Shown here: piece by piece, positions 1-9,939 of the stretch
Layout of the letters: each line of letters opens with the position of its first letter
Position numbering within the stretch: the first letter of the stretch is position 1
Assembly: GCF_017161565.1 (NCBI RefSeq)
Contig: NZ_CP066796.1
Location: forward strand, 496,001-560,000
Origin: Erwinia amylovora
Lineage (GTDB): Bacteria > Pseudomonadota > Gammaproteobacteria > Enterobacterales > Enterobacteriaceae
Direction: 5' to 3'
DNA: 64,000 nucleotides
Notes under the pieces: model-generated
The model's database searches: none
Seen by the model: the letters and a program-made list of their open reading frames with translations, nothing else
Told to the model about the DNA's origin: nothing
Program-made: the position numbers and the translations under genes

Positions 1-1092
1 GCCACGCTGTATCATCCCACCGCCACCGATGCCTATCGTGACGAACTGCGCCAGTACCTGCTGCGTATTCCTGAAGAGGATGAGGAACAGCAGCTGGAGG
101 CGCTACGTCAGTTCAAACAGGCGCAGCATCTGCGCATTGCCGCTGCCGATATCGCTAAAACCCTACCGGTAATGAAGGTCAGCGATCATCTGACCTGGCT
201 GGCGGAGGCGATAACTGAATCCGTGGTTCAGCAGGCGTGGAATATGATGGTTCAGCGCTATGGCCGTCCTTCGCATTTGGTCAATGATAACGAACGTGGG
301 TTTGCCGTGGTGGGTTACGGCAAGTTGGGGGGATGGGAACTGGGCTACAGTTCCGATCTCGATCTGGTGTTCCTGCACGACTGCCCGGCCGACGCGGTGA
401 CGCTGGGCGAACGCGTTATTGACGGTCGTCAGTTCTATCTGCGTCTGGCGCAGCGCGTAATGCATCTGTTCAGTACCCGCACTTCATCAGGCATCCTTTA
501 CGAGGTGGATGCCCGCTTACGTCCCTCCGGTGCGGCGGGGATGTTAGTCAGCACGTTGGCTGCTTTCGATGAATATCAGCGCAACGAAGCCTGGACCTGG
601 GAGCATCAGGCGCTGGTTCGGGCTCGTATCGTGTTTGGCGACAGCGCCCTGAGTCAGCGCTTCGACCGCATCCGGCGCAGCGTTCTGGCGCTACCGCGTG
701 AGGCTCAGGCGCTGCAAACGGAAGTGCGCGAGATGCGTGAGAAAATGCGTGCGCACCACGGCCACAAGCACAAGGGGCGGTGGGATATCAAATCCGACGC
801 CGGCGGCATCATCGATATTGAATTTATTACGCAATATCTGGTTTTGCGCTATGCCTCACAATACCCTGAACTGACGCGCTGGTCTGACAACGTGCGCATT
901 CTTGAGCGACTGGCGCGCAGCGGTAAAATGGCGCCTGCTCAGGCGCAGGCATTGACCCATGCCTATGTGACTCTGCGCGATGCGCTTCATCATCTTGCTT
1001 TGCAGGAACTGCCGGGACAGGTCTCAGAGCACGCCTTTCTCCGGGAGAGAGCCGAGGTAAACAGATGTTGGCAGGCGTGGTTAGGCGCCTGA
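1..1092 (+). CDS. glnE: Bifunctional glutamine synthetase adenylyltransferase/deadenylase, C-terminal part
   Basis: The reading frame is open from the first base, so only the 3' part of the gene is present (about 363 codons). It corresponds to the C-terminal adenylyl transferase half of GlnE, which adenylylates glutamine synthetase under nitrogen excess. The nucleotidyltransferase signature [16 protein letters not shown] lies near codons 108-123, followed by the DARLRPSG stretch typical of the active site. A helical C-terminal region ending [10 protein letters not shown] completes the protein. In E. coli glnE is also directly followed by hldE on the same strand, as here. The first ATG in frame, at 172, is internal and is not the start. 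Identification by sequence memory is strong. Confidence 0.97.
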   Translation, partial: ATLYHPTATDAYRDELRQYLLRIPEEDEEQQLEALRQFKQAQHLRIAAADIAKTLPVMKVSDHLTWLAEAITESVVQQAWNMMVQRYGRPSHLVNDNERGFAVVGYGKLGGWELGYSSDLDLVFLHDCPADAVTLGERVIDGRQFYLRLAQRVMHLFSTRTSSGILYEVDARLRPSGAAGMLVSTLAAFDEYQRNEAWTWEHQALVRARIVFGDSALSQRFDRIRRSVLALPREAQALQTEVREMREKMRAHHGHKHKGRWDIKSDAGGIIDIEFITQYLVLRYASQYPELTRWSDNVRILERLARSGKMAPAQAQALTHAYVTLRDALHHLALQELPGQVSEHAFLRERAEVNRCWQAWLGA

Positions 1093-1180
1093 ATCCTCCG
1101 TTGCACGCGATGGTTAGCCAGCCAAACAATTATGCTATCATCGCGCGCATTCATTTTTACTGCTGTCTGGAGTCTCTGGA

Positions 1181-2617
1181 ATGAAAATTACCCTGCCCGA
1201 TTTTACCCGCGCGGGCGTGCTGGTAGTGGGCGATGTGATGTTGGATCGCTACTGGCACGGCCCAACCAACCGCATCTCTCCCGAAGCCCCGGTACCGGTG
1301 GTAAAAGTTGATAGCGTGGAAGAGCGCCCAGGCGGCGCGGCCAACGTTGCCATGAATATTGCTTCACTTGGCGCCAGGTCACGTTTAATCGGCCTGACCG
1401 GGGTTGACGACGCGGCGCGTGCGCTGGGCGCAGCCCTGTCCGGGGTTAACGTACAGTGCGATTTTGTCCCTGTGGCGACCCATCCCACCATCACTAAGCT
1501 GCGGGTGCTGTCGCGCAACCAGCAGCTGATCCGGCTGGATTTTGAGGAAGGATTTGAAGGCGTCGATCCCGCGCCAATGCATGAGCTTATTCAGCAGTCA
1601 CTGCCGGGTATCGGGGCGCTGGTGCTGTCTGACTATGCCAAAGGTGCGCTGGCCAGCGTTGAGACCATGATCGCTCTGGCGCGAAAAGCGGGCGTCCCGG
1701 TGCTGGTGGATCCAAAGGGAACCGACTTCTCTCGTTACCACGGCGCAACCCTTCTGACGCCAAACCTGTCGGAATTCGAAGCGGTGGTCGGTAAGTGCAA
1801 AAGCGAGGCCGACATTGTTAAACGTGGCACGGCATTGATGCAGCAGCATGCACTCTCTGCGCTTCTGGTCACCCGTTCCGAGCACGGTATGACGCTGCTG
1901 CAGCCGGGCAAAGAACCCTTCCATATGCCCACTCAGGCGCAGGAGGTCTTTGATGTGACCGGTGCAGGGGATACGGTAATCGGCGTGCTGGCCGCCGCTC
2001 TGGCCGCTGGTAATACGCTGGAAGAGAGTTGTTATCTGGCTAATGTGGCGGCAGGCGTGGTGGTCGGCATGCTCGGTACTTCAACCGTTTCGCCAGTGGA
2101 ACTGGAAAATGCCATTCGCGCCAGGCCGGAGTCGGGGTTTGGCGTGATGAATGAAGCGCAGCTGATTGCTGAAGTGAACAAAGCCCGCCAGCGTGGCGAA
2201 AAAGTGGTGATGACCAACGGCGTGTTTGACATTTTGCATGCCGGCCATGTTTCCTACCTCTCCAACGCGCGTAAGCTGGGAGATCGCCTGATCGTGGCGG
2301 TAAATAGCGATGCTTCCACCCGGCGTCTGAAAGGTGAAACACGCCCGGTCAATCCGCTGGTTAATCGTATGATGGTGCTGGGTGCGCTTGAGGCCGTGGA
2401 CTGGGTGATCGGTTTTGAAGAAGACACGCCGCAGCGGGTGATTGCTGAAATACTGCCGGACCTGCTGGTGAAGGGCGGTGACTATAAACCTGAAGATATT
2501 GCCGGGAGCAAGGAGGTTTGGCAGAACGGCGGTGACGTGCGGGTACTCAATTTCGAAGACGGCATTTCTACCAGTAATATTATCAAAACGATCCTCTCCG
2601 GAACCGGGCAAAACTGA
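1181..2617 (+). CDS. hldE: Bifunctional heptose-7-phosphate kinase / heptose-1-phosphate adenylyltransferase
   Basis: This 478-residue protein makes ADP-heptose for the lipopolysaccharide inner core in the cytoplasm. Residues 1 to about 318 are a ribokinase-like (PfkB) domain with the N-terminal GG motif region ([12 protein letters not shown]) and the C-terminal signature DVTGAGDTV that contains the catalytic Asp. Residues from about 344 are a cytidylyltransferase-like domain with [16 protein letters not shown], the HxGH nucleotide-binding motif. Full length matches the family. The start is supported by GGAG eight bases upstream. It follows glnE by 88 bp and may be cotranscribed with it. A perfect 16-bp inverted repeat follows the stop. 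Confidence 0.97.
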   Translation: MKITLPDFTRAGVLVVGDVMLDRYWHGPTNRISPEAPVPVVKVDSVEERPGGAANVAMNIASLGARSRLIGLTGVDDAARALGAALSGVNVQCDFVPVATHPTITKLRVLSRNQQLIRLDFEEGFEGVDPAPMHELIQQSLPGIGALVLSDYAKGALASVETMIALARKAGVPVLVDPKGTDFSRYHGATLLTPNLSEFEAVVGKCKSEADIVKRGTALMQQHALSALLVTRSEHGMTLLQPGKEPFHMPTQAQEVFDVTGAGDTVIGVLAAALAAGNTLEESCYLANVAAGVVVGMLGTSTVSPVELENAIRARPESGFGVMNEAQLIAEVNKARQRGEKVVMTNGVFDILHAGHVSYLSNARKLGDRLIVAVNSDASTRRLKGETRPVNPLVNRMMVLGALEAVDWVIGFEEDTPQRVIAEILPDLLVKGGDYKPEDIAGSKEVWQNGGDVRVLNFEDGISTSNIIKTILSGTGQN

Positions 2618-2654
2618 CGGATTACGGCTGCCCGCAACGGGCAGCCGTAATCCG
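2618..2654. terminator. Inverted repeat between hldE and ubiK, probable bidirectional terminator
   Basis: A perfect 16-bp inverted repeat (2618-2633 and 2639-2654) with a 5-base loop starts immediately after the hldE stop. It sits between the convergent hldE and ubiK genes. There is no long T-run, so it may act as a hairpin terminator with weak tract or as an mRNA 3'-end stabiliser. Confidence 0.7.
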
Positions 2655-2661
2655 GCATTGC

Positions 2662-2946
2662 TTACTCCGCAGGCTTTTCGGCGGTTTGCGCAGGCCGTTG
2701 TGGCGCCGCACGGTTCTCCAGCTCGGCCAGACGCTGTTCCAGCGCGGCCAGCTTCTCGCGGGTGCGCAGCAGCACCTGAGTCTGCACGTCAAACTCTTCA
2801 CGGTTAACCAGGTCCAGCCGCGTAAGCTGTGATTGCAGAGTCTGACGGATTTTCTTTTCCACATCATCACCCAAATCACGAATACCTTTCGGCATGGCGT
2901 CATGGACCTGACGGGCCAGTTGTTCGATTTTTTTTGCATCAATCAT
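2662..2946 (-). CDS. ubiK: Ubiquinone biosynthesis accessory factor UbiK (YqiC)
   Basis: A 94-residue protein starting [19 protein letters not shown], the hallmark of UbiK/YqiC (BMFP family). UbiK binds UbiJ and supports aerobic ubiquinone synthesis, and has membrane-fusogenic activity in vitro. The N-terminal half is amphipathic. Residues about 55-80 form a heptad-rich coiled coil ([17 protein letters not shown]), which drives trimerisation in the family. The C-terminal tail is rich in Ala, Pro and Gln. It is a single gene convergent with hldE, as in E. coli. Length agrees with the family. Confidence 0.95.
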   Translation of the reverse strand: MIDAKKIEQLARQVHDAMPKGIRDLGDDVEKKIRQTLQSQLTRLDLVNREEFDVQTQVLLRTREKLAALEQRLAELENRAAPQRPAQTAEKPAE

Positions 2947-3099
2947 GGCAGGTTTCCTGATAGCAGCGAGTTTGGATCTAGTGTAATCGCTAAGCCGCCA
3001 GCAACAAACTTTAAAATGTCTTAGTCAAAAAATGGATAGCTGATAGCAGGTTTTGTTCATTGCCCTGTCACTTTTTCAGCGCTATGATATTTTCGCTTA

Positions 3100-3245
3100 T
3101 TCTCAGGGCGGGGCGAAATTCCCCACCGGCGGTAAATCAGCTGACGCTGAAAGCCCGCGAGCGCTTCAGATCACTTCTGAAGGTCAGCAGATCCGGTGTA
3201 ATTCCGGGGCCGACGGTTAAAGTCCGGATGGGAGAGAGTAACGAT
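3100..3245 (+). promoter_or_regulatory. FMN riboswitch (RFN element) in the ribB leader
   Basis: The stretch carries the conserved RFN blocks in order: the 5' P1 side with AGGGCGGGGCGAAATTCCCC, ACCGGCGGTAA, GCCCGCGAGCG, a variable hairpin, AGATCCGGTG, AATTCCGGGGCCGACGGT, AAAGTCCGGATG and GAGAGA. It lies about 105 bases upstream of ribB on the same strand. FMN binding to this class represses riboflavin synthesis genes; ribB control by this RNA is established in enterobacteria. Confidence 0.95.
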
Positions 3246-3350
3246 TCTTGACGGGCTGATGCTCGCCACGCGTTATTTGTTGTCACCGCATAACACTCCT
3301 AAGCATGCCCTGGTTCTGGTAACCCATACATTTATTAAGGTTTATTTACC

Positions 3351-4007
3351 ATGAATCAGTCGCTACTTTCTGAATTTGGCACGCCTGAACAGCGTGTCAC
3401 CCGTGCCATCGAGGCGCTGCGTGCAGGCCGCGGTGTGATGGTGTTGGACGATGAAGATCGTGAAAACGAAGGTGATATGATCTTCGCCGCCGAAACCATG
3501 ACCGTTGCGCAGATGGCGCTGACTATCCGCCACGGCAGCGGAATTGTCTGTCTGTGTCTGAACGAAGAACGTCTGGAACAGCTTGATCTGCCCATGATGG
3601 TGCAGAACAACACCAGCGCTTACGGCACCGGCTTTACCGTCACTATCGAAGCGGCACAGGGCGTTACGACCGGCGTTTCCGCCACCGACCGGCTGACCAC
3701 CATCCGTACTGCTATTGCTGATGAGGCGAAGCCGAGTGATTTAAACCGTCCTGGCCACGTATTTCCGCTGCGTGCCCGTGCCGGTGGCGTGTTGACCCGT
3801 GGTGGCCATACTGAAGCCACTATCGATTTAGTCACCCTGGCCGGTTTCAAGCCGGCGGGCGTTCTTTGTGAACTGACTAACGATGATGGTTCAATGGCCC
3901 ATGCGCCGGAAGTTATCGTGTTTGCACGTCAGCACGATATGCCGGTCGTCACTATCGAAGATCTGGTGTCTTATCGCCACAGTCAAGAAACGCTACAGGC
4001 CAGTTAA
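3351..4007 (+). CDS. ribB: 3,4-dihydroxy-2-butanone 4-phosphate synthase
   Basis: A 218-residue monofunctional RibB that converts ribulose 5-phosphate to dihydroxybutanone phosphate plus formate in riboflavin synthesis. The signature [18 protein letters not shown] near residues 31-48 holds the acidic metal and substrate ligands. The HGSGIVCL and [10 protein letters not shown] segments supply the other active-site residues. No GTP cyclohydrolase II domain is fused, as expected in enterobacteria. Expression should be governed by the FMN riboswitch just upstream. Confidence 0.97.
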   Translation: MNQSLLSEFGTPEQRVTRAIEALRAGRGVMVLDDEDRENEGDMIFAAETMTVAQMALTIRHGSGIVCLCLNEERLEQLDLPMMVQNNTSAYGTGFTVTIEAAQGVTTGVSATDRLTTIRTAIADEAKPSDLNRPGHVFPLRARAGGVLTRGGHTEATIDLVTLAGFKPAGVLCELTNDDGSMAHAPEVIVFARQHDMPVVTIEDLVSYRHSQETLQAS

Positions 4008-4203
4008 TCCTGCTGCGGGCCGGTTCCTCCGGCTCGCTGGTATCAGCCTGAGACGGTAACAACTTCAGGCTGATACACTTCGCCCCATGCCGCTATGGCA
4101 TTCAAATTTACTGAATATCTTCTTCAGGGTTATCCAGGTTCATCCGCCAGTGAAAGGGCGTAATGTGATACTCATTAAGCAACGTCTTGCCTGGGGTCAC
4201 TTT

Positions 4204-4989
4204 ATGAGTCAGCAAACTATGCCCGCGCTGTTCCTCGGTCACGGCAGCCCGATGAACGTTCTGGAAGAGAATATCTACACACAAACCTGGCGTAAATTAG
4301 GGGATACCCTACCAAGGCCGAAAGCGATTATTGCGGTGTCCGCCCACTGGTGTACTCGCGGTACGGCGGTAACGGCGCTGGAAAAACCGCGCACGATCCA
4401 TGATTTCGGTGGTTTTCCGCAGGCATTATTTGACACTCATTACCCGGCTCCAGGATCCCCGGCGCTGGCACAACAGGTGGCTGATGCGTTGGCCCCGTTT
4501 GCCGTAGAGCTTGACCAGGAGTGGGGATTCGACCACGGTTCGTGGGGAGTGCTCATTAAGATGTATCCTGAGGCGGATATCCCGCTGGTGCAGCTGAGCG
4601 TGGACGTCAGCAAACCCGCGGCCTGTCACTTCGCAATGGGACGTAAGCTTGCTGCGCTGCGTGAACAGGGGATTATGATCGTCGCCAGCGGTAACGTTGT
4701 ACACAACCTGAGCAGGATGCGTTGGCAGGATGAGGCGGAAGCCTGGCCCTGGGCTGGATCCTTTAATCAATACGTTCGCGATAATCTGGGTTGGGAAGGG
4801 GAAGCTGCACAGCATCCGCTGGTGAACGTTATGCAGCACGAGGGAGCGGCATTGTCCAACCCGACGCCGGAGCATTATCTGCCGCTGCTGTACGTGCTCG
4901 GTGCACGCGCACCGGGCGAAGCGGTGTCGATCCCGGTGGATGGGATAGTGATGGGGTCAATCAGTATGCTGTCCGTGCAGGTAGGATAA
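4204..4989 (+). CDS. ygiD: Extradiol ring-cleavage dioxygenase, YgiD (DOPA-dioxygenase-like)
   Basis: A 261-residue class III (LigB-type) extradiol dioxygenase closely matching E. coli YgiD, which has 4,5-DOPA extradiol dioxygenase activity. Metal-site histidines are visible in LFLGHGSPMN, VSAHW and DHGSWGVL, and in ASGNVVHNL. The frame is open further upstream, but the ATG at 4204 gives the family-typical start (M-S-Q-Q-T-M-P-A-L-F-L-G-H-G) and has GGGG seven bases upstream. It is convergent with ygiC, and a hairpin lies between them. Physiological substrate is not certain. Confidence 0.92.
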   Translation: MSQQTMPALFLGHGSPMNVLEENIYTQTWRKLGDTLPRPKAIIAVSAHWCTRGTAVTALEKPRTIHDFGGFPQALFDTHYPAPGSPALAQQVADALAPFAVELDQEWGFDHGSWGVLIKMYPEADIPLVQLSVDVSKPAACHFAMGRKLAALREQGIMIVASGNVVHNLSRMRWQDEAEAWPWAGSFNQYVRDNLGWEGEAAQHPLVNVMQHEGAALSNPTPEHYLPLLYVLGARAPGEAVSIPVDGIVMGSISMLSVQVG

Positions 4990-5074
4990 CGTGCTTGTTC
5001 GCTCAAAGGGTAGATAAACAGCCGCATCTGTCGCACGGTAACGGGTCACGGGTTGCTGTAACCGCGTCACGCAA

Positions 5075-5094
5075 GGGCGAGACAGTGCTCGCCC
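5075..5094. terminator. Hairpin between ygiD and ygiC
   Basis: A 7-bp stem GGGCGAG/CTCGCCC with a 6-base loop, followed by TTT on the plus strand, lies between the convergent ygiD and ygiC genes. It is a probable bidirectional terminator with a short T-tract. Confidence 0.6.
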
Positions 5095-5106
5095 TTTACC
5101 GAAGGA

Positions 5107-6267
5107 TCATTCAATAAACGCGTGCGGATAGAAGCGCGACAGATCCTGGGTGATCAGATCGCGATCTTCGCGCAGGCCGATGCCGGCCGGCCGATCGTTG
5201 ATCAACCAGCTGCCAATTAGCGTATAGCTGTCACCAAATTTCGGTAGCGGATGGAACTGTTGCACAATCATCCCTTCTTCACCGTATGGCCCATCGACAC
5301 GTGCAATCTCCTGGCCGTTTTCCACAATGCGGATATTCGCGCCCTCGCGGGAAAACAACGGCTTAACCACGTATTTATCCATGTGGGGCACGTTATCTTC
5401 TGCGAAGTAAGCCGGTAGCAGGTTGGGATGGTCAGGGAACATTTTCCACAGCAGCGGCAGCAGTGCTTTATTAGAAAGAACACTCTTCCAGCCCGGTTCC
5501 AGCCAGCGCACCCCGGCATCGGCCAGTTTGGTGGAGAAAGTTTCGCGCAGCATAAATTCCCACGGATAGAGCTTGAACAGGTTACCAATCACCTGGTCGT
5601 GGATATCGGTAAATTGCCCTTTCTCACCCAAGCCGATTTCATCCATATAAAGGAAATCAGTCGGTAGCCCGGCTTCCGTCGCGCAGTCCTGCAAATACTG
5701 AACGGTGCCACGATCTTCTTCAGAATCGCGGCAGCAGGCAAGGTGCAGCCAGCTGAAACCATGCTGCTGATGCAGCTCGCTAAAGCGTTCAATCAGCTTT
5801 TCCTGCAGGCTGTTGAACTGGTCGCTGCCGGTGGGAAGCTGGCCCGCATTCAGCTGGTCTTCCAGCCAAAGCCACTGGAAGAAGGCGGCTTCATACAGTG
5901 AAGTCGGCGTATCGGCATTGTTTTCCAGTAGTTTGGCCGGCGAATGGCCATCCCAGGCGAGATCCAGTCGCGAATAGAGCGACGGCTGGCCGCTTTTCCA
6001 GGATCCGCGCACGAAGTCCCAGGTATGTTTTGGAATGCGGAATTTAGCCAGCAGCTCTTCGCTACCGGTAACCAGCTCCACCGCCTGCAGACACATCTGG
6101 TGCAGTTCGCTGGTGACGTCTTCCAGCGACTCAATTTGCTGCAAACTGAACTGGTAGTAGGCATCTTCACACCAGTACGGCTCGCCGTGCATGGTGTGAA
6201 AACGAAAACCATATTCCGTCGCTTTTTCGCGCCAGCCCGGGCGTTCTGCAATGGCAATACGCTTCAT
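5107..6267 (-). CDS. ygiC: Glutathionylspermidine synthase-like ATP-grasp protein YgiC
   Basis: A 386-residue protein of the glutathionylspermidine synthase, preATP-grasp/ATP-grasp fold. It contains the family segments [47 protein letters not shown] and [17 protein letters not shown], the last two belonging to the ATP-grasp nucleotide site. Unlike Gsp of E. coli it lacks the amidase domain. It starts six bases downstream of ygiB and is surely cotranscribed with it. YgiC-type proteins appear to ligate peptides but do not make glutathionylspermidine; the biological substrate is unknown. Confidence 0.93.
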   Translation of the reverse strand: MKRIAIAERPGWREKATEYGFRFHTMHGEPYWCEDAYYQFSLQQIESLEDVTSELHQMCLQAVELVTGSEELLAKFRIPKHTWDFVRGSWKSGQPSLYSRLDLAWDGHSPAKLLENNADTPTSLYEAAFFQWLWLEDQLNAGQLPTGSDQFNSLQEKLIERFSELHQQHGFSWLHLACCRDSEEDRGTVQYLQDCATEAGLPTDFLYMDEIGLGEKGQFTDIHDQVIGNLFKLYPWEFMLRETFSTKLADAGVRWLEPGWKSVLSNKALLPLLWKMFPDHPNLLPAYFAEDNVPHMDKYVVKPLFSREGANIRIVENGQEIARVDGPYGEEGMIVQQFHPLPKFGDSYTLIGSWLINDRPAGIGLREDRDLITQDLSRFYPHAFIE

Positions 6268-6273
6268 TAGCGA

Positions 6274-6948
6274 TTAGCCCCCCATGCTGTGGTTGCTGGT
6301 GCTGGCAGGACTGTTGTTACGCTGCATGGTGTTTTGTTTGGCGACGCTGTCACCAAAACCGCCGCGCGTGACGGTGCTGGTGGTGGCAGGCTTAGGTGCC
6401 AGTGCACTTTTCGGCACCGTCATGGTACGGCCCGGTGTGGCGGCTCCGTAACTTTTCCCGCTGGCATCAACAAACTGACCGTTGGCCGGGCTGGTCGGAG
6501 ATTTTGAACTGAACAGCGGCTGTTGCTGACCGCCCATACCGCCGCCCATCAGTCGGCCCATCATATAACCGGCCATCAGTGGCATCCAGAAGCTTCCGCT
6601 GGACTGCGATTGCGCATTGGTATTGCCAACGCCAGCCTGAGCCGGTGCCTGCTGGCACTGACCTTCGCCAAATTCAGCCACGCAGTCTTCGCGGCTGGCG
6701 TATTTCGGCGCAGTTTTGGCCGCTTCTTCTTTGGCGCTGTTGAACGCCGTGGTGCACTGCGCGCTTTTGCCGGGGTTAGCCGCCGAACAGTCGTCAGCGT
6801 TTTGATACATTGATACGGTTTCGTCGGCCTGTTCACAAGCTGCCAGCATAAATACCGCACTCACCGCCAGCGCTACCGGCGTTAAATGGCGGGCGCTCCA
6901 GCTTTTACGAAAGGAGGCGTGATTAATTTGTTTCGTCCGTTTCATCAA
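6274..6948 (-). CDS. ygiB: YgiB family outer-membrane lipoprotein (DUF1190)
   Basis: A 224-residue protein with a lipoprotein signal: a basic N-terminus, a hydrophobic segment and the lipobox LAAC near residue 37. The mature part has the DUF1190 layout: conserved Cys positions ([32 protein letters not shown]), then a Gly/Gln-rich stretch [20 protein letters not shown], and a low-complexity Ser/Thr tail. It is encoded between tolC and ygiC on the same strand, as in E. coli, where the tolC-ygiABC region responds to MarA/SoxS/Rob. Function unknown. Confidence 0.92.
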   Translation of the reverse strand: MMKRTKQINHASFRKSWSARHLTPVALAVSAVFMLAACEQADETVSMYQNADDCSAANPGKSAQCTTAFNSAKEEAAKTAPKYASREDCVAEFGEGQCQQAPAQAGVGNTNAQSQSSGSFWMPLMAGYMMGRLMGGGMGGQQQPLFSSKSPTSPANGQFVDASGKSYGAATPGRTMTVPKSALAPKPATTSTVTRGGFGDSVAKQNTMQRNNSPASTSNHSMGG

Positions 6949-7077
6949 TTTTGTCCTGTGCCCAAAGGTAGCGTACAGAATAGGGGAACGGCGGAGAAAA
7001 ATGAAGCGATGGCGCCGGGCCGGCGTGAGATCTTTACCAGACTATACGTTAGATCGTGAAGGAGCCGGTAGCCCTGT

Positions 7078-7102
7078 AAAAAGGGGCAGCTTTTGCTGCC
7101 CC
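7078..7102 (-). terminator. Rho-independent terminator of tolC
   Basis: An 8-bp perfect stem GGGGCAGC/GCTGCCCC with a 4-base loop (7083-7102) is followed on the minus strand by TTTTT (7082-7078). It lies just after the tolC stop, so ygiBC probably depend on read-through or on their own promoter. Confidence 0.88.
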
Positions 7103-7110
7103 AGAACGGT

Positions 7111-8571
7111 TCAGTGACTAAAGGGATTACCGCTGGTTCGGCTAGCCGCTGGGGTTTTGCTACTCTGTACCTCGTGAGCAGCGCCATCGGCGCTGGCGAC
7201 CTGCTGCGGGTTTTCCGGAGCCACAAAATCTGGCGCGGTAACCACATCTTTACCAAGCTGGCCGTTCAATGTCTGCAGGTCCTGTTCGTTAAGCGTGCCC
7301 AACGCAGACTTGATATTCAGCTGATTAATCATATAGCTGTAGCGCGCATTAGACAGCTGCTGTTTTGCATTAAACAGCGTAGTGGTGGCATCCAGCACGT
7401 CGACAATGGTGCGGGTACCCACGGAATAACCGGCTTCCATGGCATCCAGCGAGCTTTGTGCTGAAACCACGGCCTGTTTGTAGGCAGCAATACTACTGAT
7501 TGAGGCATTCACGTTGTTAAACGAAGAACGCACGGTCTGGACGGCAGAACGGTGAGCGCCTTCGAGCTGTTCACTTGCGGCAACAAAGGCGTACTGTGCC
7601 TGCTTAACCTGTGAGCTGACTGAGCCACCGCTGTACAGCGGCAGGTTGAAGCTCAAACCCACCTGGTTACTGCCGCTGATATTGTCCTGGTTGCTGGCTG
7701 ACTGGTTAGCACGGCTACCGCCGTAACGATTATTGGATAAACCGGTAGACGCGGTCAGATCCAGCGTTGGCATATGGCCAGTTTCGGAGGATCGAATTTG
7801 CTCACGAGCCAGATCCTGAGAAAGGCGTGCTGATAACAGGCTCAGATTGCGGTTTTCTGCTTCTTTTAGCAGAGTGCTGACCGGCTGCGGTTTATCCGTT
7901 TTGAAAGTGTCCACGTTGAGTGAAGCCAGGCTCGAATAGTAGTTGCCGGTTACCTGGCGCAGGGCTTCAACCGCATTGTCTAGCGCATTACGCGCGGCCA
8001 CTTCGCTTGCCAACACGGTATCGTACTGCGAGCGAGCGTTTTGCACGTCGGTAATGGCAACCAGGCCCACGTTGAAACGCTGGGTGGTTTGATCAAGCTG
8101 GCGATAGATGGACTGTTTTTGTGCCTCGGTATATGACAGGGTATCGATGGCATTCAGTACATTAAAATAGGCGGTAGCGGTATTCAGAATCAGCGTCTGC
8201 TGGGCGGTTTGCCAGGTGACGTCCTGAATTCCGGCGGTCTTTTCCTGCACGGTAAGCGCACGCCATTTTGACATGTCAAAAATGGTCTGAGTCAGTTGCA
8301 GTGAGGCACTTTTAGTGTTGCTGTTAGAGCCACTGCTATCACGGTAGCCGTTGGTGTACGTATAGTCAGCTCCAAGGCCAAGCTGCGGTAACAGCGGGCT
8401 GCGAGCTTCATTAATTTTCTCAAATGCCGCATCGCGGTCGGCTGCTGAGCTACGAAGGTCAGGATTTGATAAACGCGCCTGCTGATATACCTGCAGCAGG
8501 TTTTCAGCCTGGCTGGCAACACTGAAGCCGCCCAGGCTCAGGCCGATGAGTAAAGGGAGCAGTTTGTTCAT
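7111..8571 (-). CDS. tolC: Outer-membrane efflux channel TolC
   Basis: A 486-residue TolC, the trimeric outer-membrane exit duct for AcrAB-type efflux pumps and type I secretion. A signal peptide (MNKLLPLLIGLSLGGFSVASQA) precedes ENLLQVYQQARLSNPDLR. The two OEP repeats follow, with the conserved ARSPLLPQLGLGADYTY and YSVGTRTIVDVLDATTTLFNAKQQLS. Two upstream in-frame ATGs exist. The one at 8577 directly abuts AAGGA, whereas the ATG at 8571 has AAGGA six bases away, so 8571 is preferred and matches the E. coli start. It is divergent from nudF and has its own terminator. The product of the island's exporter region would probably also leave through TolC-type channels, but that is inference. Confidence 0.96.
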   Translation of the reverse strand: MNKLLPLLIGLSLGGFSVASQAENLLQVYQQARLSNPDLRSSAADRDAAFEKINEARSPLLPQLGLGADYTYTNGYRDSSGSNSNTKSASLQLTQTIFDMSKWRALTVQEKTAGIQDVTWQTAQQTLILNTATAYFNVLNAIDTLSYTEAQKQSIYRQLDQTTQRFNVGLVAITDVQNARSQYDTVLASEVAARNALDNAVEALRQVTGNYYSSLASLNVDTFKTDKPQPVSTLLKEAENRNLSLLSARLSQDLAREQIRSSETGHMPTLDLTASTGLSNNRYGGSRANQSASNQDNISGSNQVGLSFNLPLYSGGSVSSQVKQAQYAFVAASEQLEGAHRSAVQTVRSSFNNVNASISSIAAYKQAVVSAQSSLDAMEAGYSVGTRTIVDVLDATTTLFNAKQQLSNARYSYMINQLNIKSALGTLNEQDLQTLNGQLGKDVVTAPDFVAPENPQQVASADGAAHEVQSSKTPAASRTSGNPFSH

Positions 8572-8780
8572 TTGCATTCCTTGTAGTGCAGCAAAATTGT
8601 TATGGTAGCGTTGACGCAGACCAAAAATTGTCGCCGATGATAGCAGAGACTCCGGATCAGGTAAGTTGGCTGAAAGTGCCATCCTCCTTTTAATTTACTT
8701 AAATACTTCATCAAGAACCAGACATCCGGCTGATTACTATTGAACTAAACGTTTTCGCCATTATTTCAGGAGATACAGTG

Positions 8781-9419
8781 ATGACCGCAGTGACCAATTA
8801 TCCGGTAATTTTTACCAAAAATGATGTAGAAATCATTGCACGCGAGACCTTGTACCAAGGTTTTTTTTCGTTGCAACGCTACCGCTTTCGCCACCGTTTA
8901 TTTGACGGGGGAATGAGTGGTGAAATTACCAGAGAAATTTTCGAGCGCGGTCACGCCGCAGTGCTGCTACCCTATGATCCCCGGCGTGATGAAGTTGTGC
9001 TGATCGAGCAAATCCGTATCGCTACTTACGATACCAGCCCCACCCCCTGGGTGCTTGAGCTGGTGGCAGGAATGATCGAAGCGGGTGAAACGCCGGAAGA
9101 CGTGGCGCGCCGCGAGGCGGAAGAAGAGGCAGGACTGACCGCCGGACGGATTAAACCCATCATAAATTATCTCTCCAGTGCGGGGGGAACGACAGAACGG
9201 CTGGCGGTGTTTGTCGGTGAAGTGGATGCCAGCGTGGCGCAGGGAAACCACGGTCTGGAGGAAGAGCATGAGGATATTCTTGTGCATGTGGTGAGCCGCA
9301 GTCAGGCTTATCAATGGGTGGAACAGGGGAGAATTGATAATGCCGCTGCCGTTATTGCTTTGCAATGGCTGGAGCTGCACCATAAACAGTTACGCCAGGA
9401 GTGGAAAAACGAATCATGA
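8781..9419 (+). CDS. nudF: ADP-ribose pyrophosphatase, Nudix family
   Basis: A 212-residue NudF that hydrolyses ADP-ribose to AMP and ribose 5-phosphate. The Nudix box is clear: [24 protein letters not shown], with REXXEE metal ligands. The family insertion [11 protein letters not shown] follows. A GTG lies one codon upstream, but the ATG at 8781 has AGGAG eight bases upstream and is the likelier start. It opens a co-directional nudF-yqiB-cpdA-yqiA-parE run. Its stop overlaps the yqiB start in ATGA, so the two are translationally coupled. It is divergent from tolC. Confidence 0.95.
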   Translation: MTAVTNYPVIFTKNDVEIIARETLYQGFFSLQRYRFRHRLFDGGMSGEITREIFERGHAAVLLPYDPRRDEVVLIEQIRIATYDTSPTPWVLELVAGMIEAGETPEDVARREAEEEAGLTAGRIKPIINYLSSAGGTTERLAVFVGEVDASVAQGNHGLEEEHEDILVHVVSRSQAYQWVEQGRIDNAAAVIALQWLELHHKQLRQEWKNES

Positions 9420-9838
9420 AACGCTATGTCCCCGACTTCCCTGAAATGATGCGCGTTTGCGAAACCAATTTTGCGCAGCTGCGCCGTTTACTGCCGAAAG
9501 AAGACCGGGCAGGCGAATCTGTGGCATATCAGGTTAACGGGGCCAGTTATCAGATTTCTATTCAGGAGTCGACCCGCTATACGACACTGGTGGATATCAG
9601 GCAAACTGCACCGGCGGTAAGCTACTGGAGCTTGCCCTCCATGTCGGTACGCTTGTATCACGACGCGATGGTGGCAGAAGTGTGTTCTACGCAGCAGATC
9701 TATCGCTTTAAAGCACGCTATGATTACCCAAACAAAAAGCTGCATCAGCGTGACGAAAAGCATCAGATTAATCAATTCCTGGCTGACTGGTTGCGCTACT
9801 GCTTGTCCCACGGCGCAATGGCCGTCCCGGTGTGTTAA
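9416..9838 (+). CDS. yqiB: YqiB family protein (DUF1249)
   Basis: A 140-residue protein beginning [19 protein letters not shown] and containing [21 protein letters not shown] and [21 protein letters not shown], all strongly conserved in YqiB/DUF1249. The start at 9416 overlaps the nudF stop by four bases (ATGA) and equals the E. coli start; an upstream in-frame ATG at 9401 lies within nudF and is less likely. Function is not established beyond its fixed place between nudF and cpdA. Confidence 0.92.
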   Translation: MKRYVPDFPEMMRVCETNFAQLRRLLPKEDRAGESVAYQVNGASYQISIQESTRYTTLVDIRQTAPAVSYWSLPSMSVRLYHDAMVAEVCSTQQIYRFKARYDYPNKKLHQRDEKHQINQFLADWLRYCLSHGAMAVPVC

Positions 9839-9939
9839 GCCAGCGGTAAACCTTTTTATAATCGAATGATTCGGGTTGCAGCCAACTCACCTGCAGCTTT
9901 TTAGTATGACTGGTACAGATCTAACCGTAAGGACTTTGA

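Noticed and set aside
2081..2611. Minus-strand open frame of 176 codons inside hldE
   Set aside because: Antisense to a clearly conserved gene, with no similarity or ribosome site of its own; the same holds for many such frames opposite core and PKS genes.
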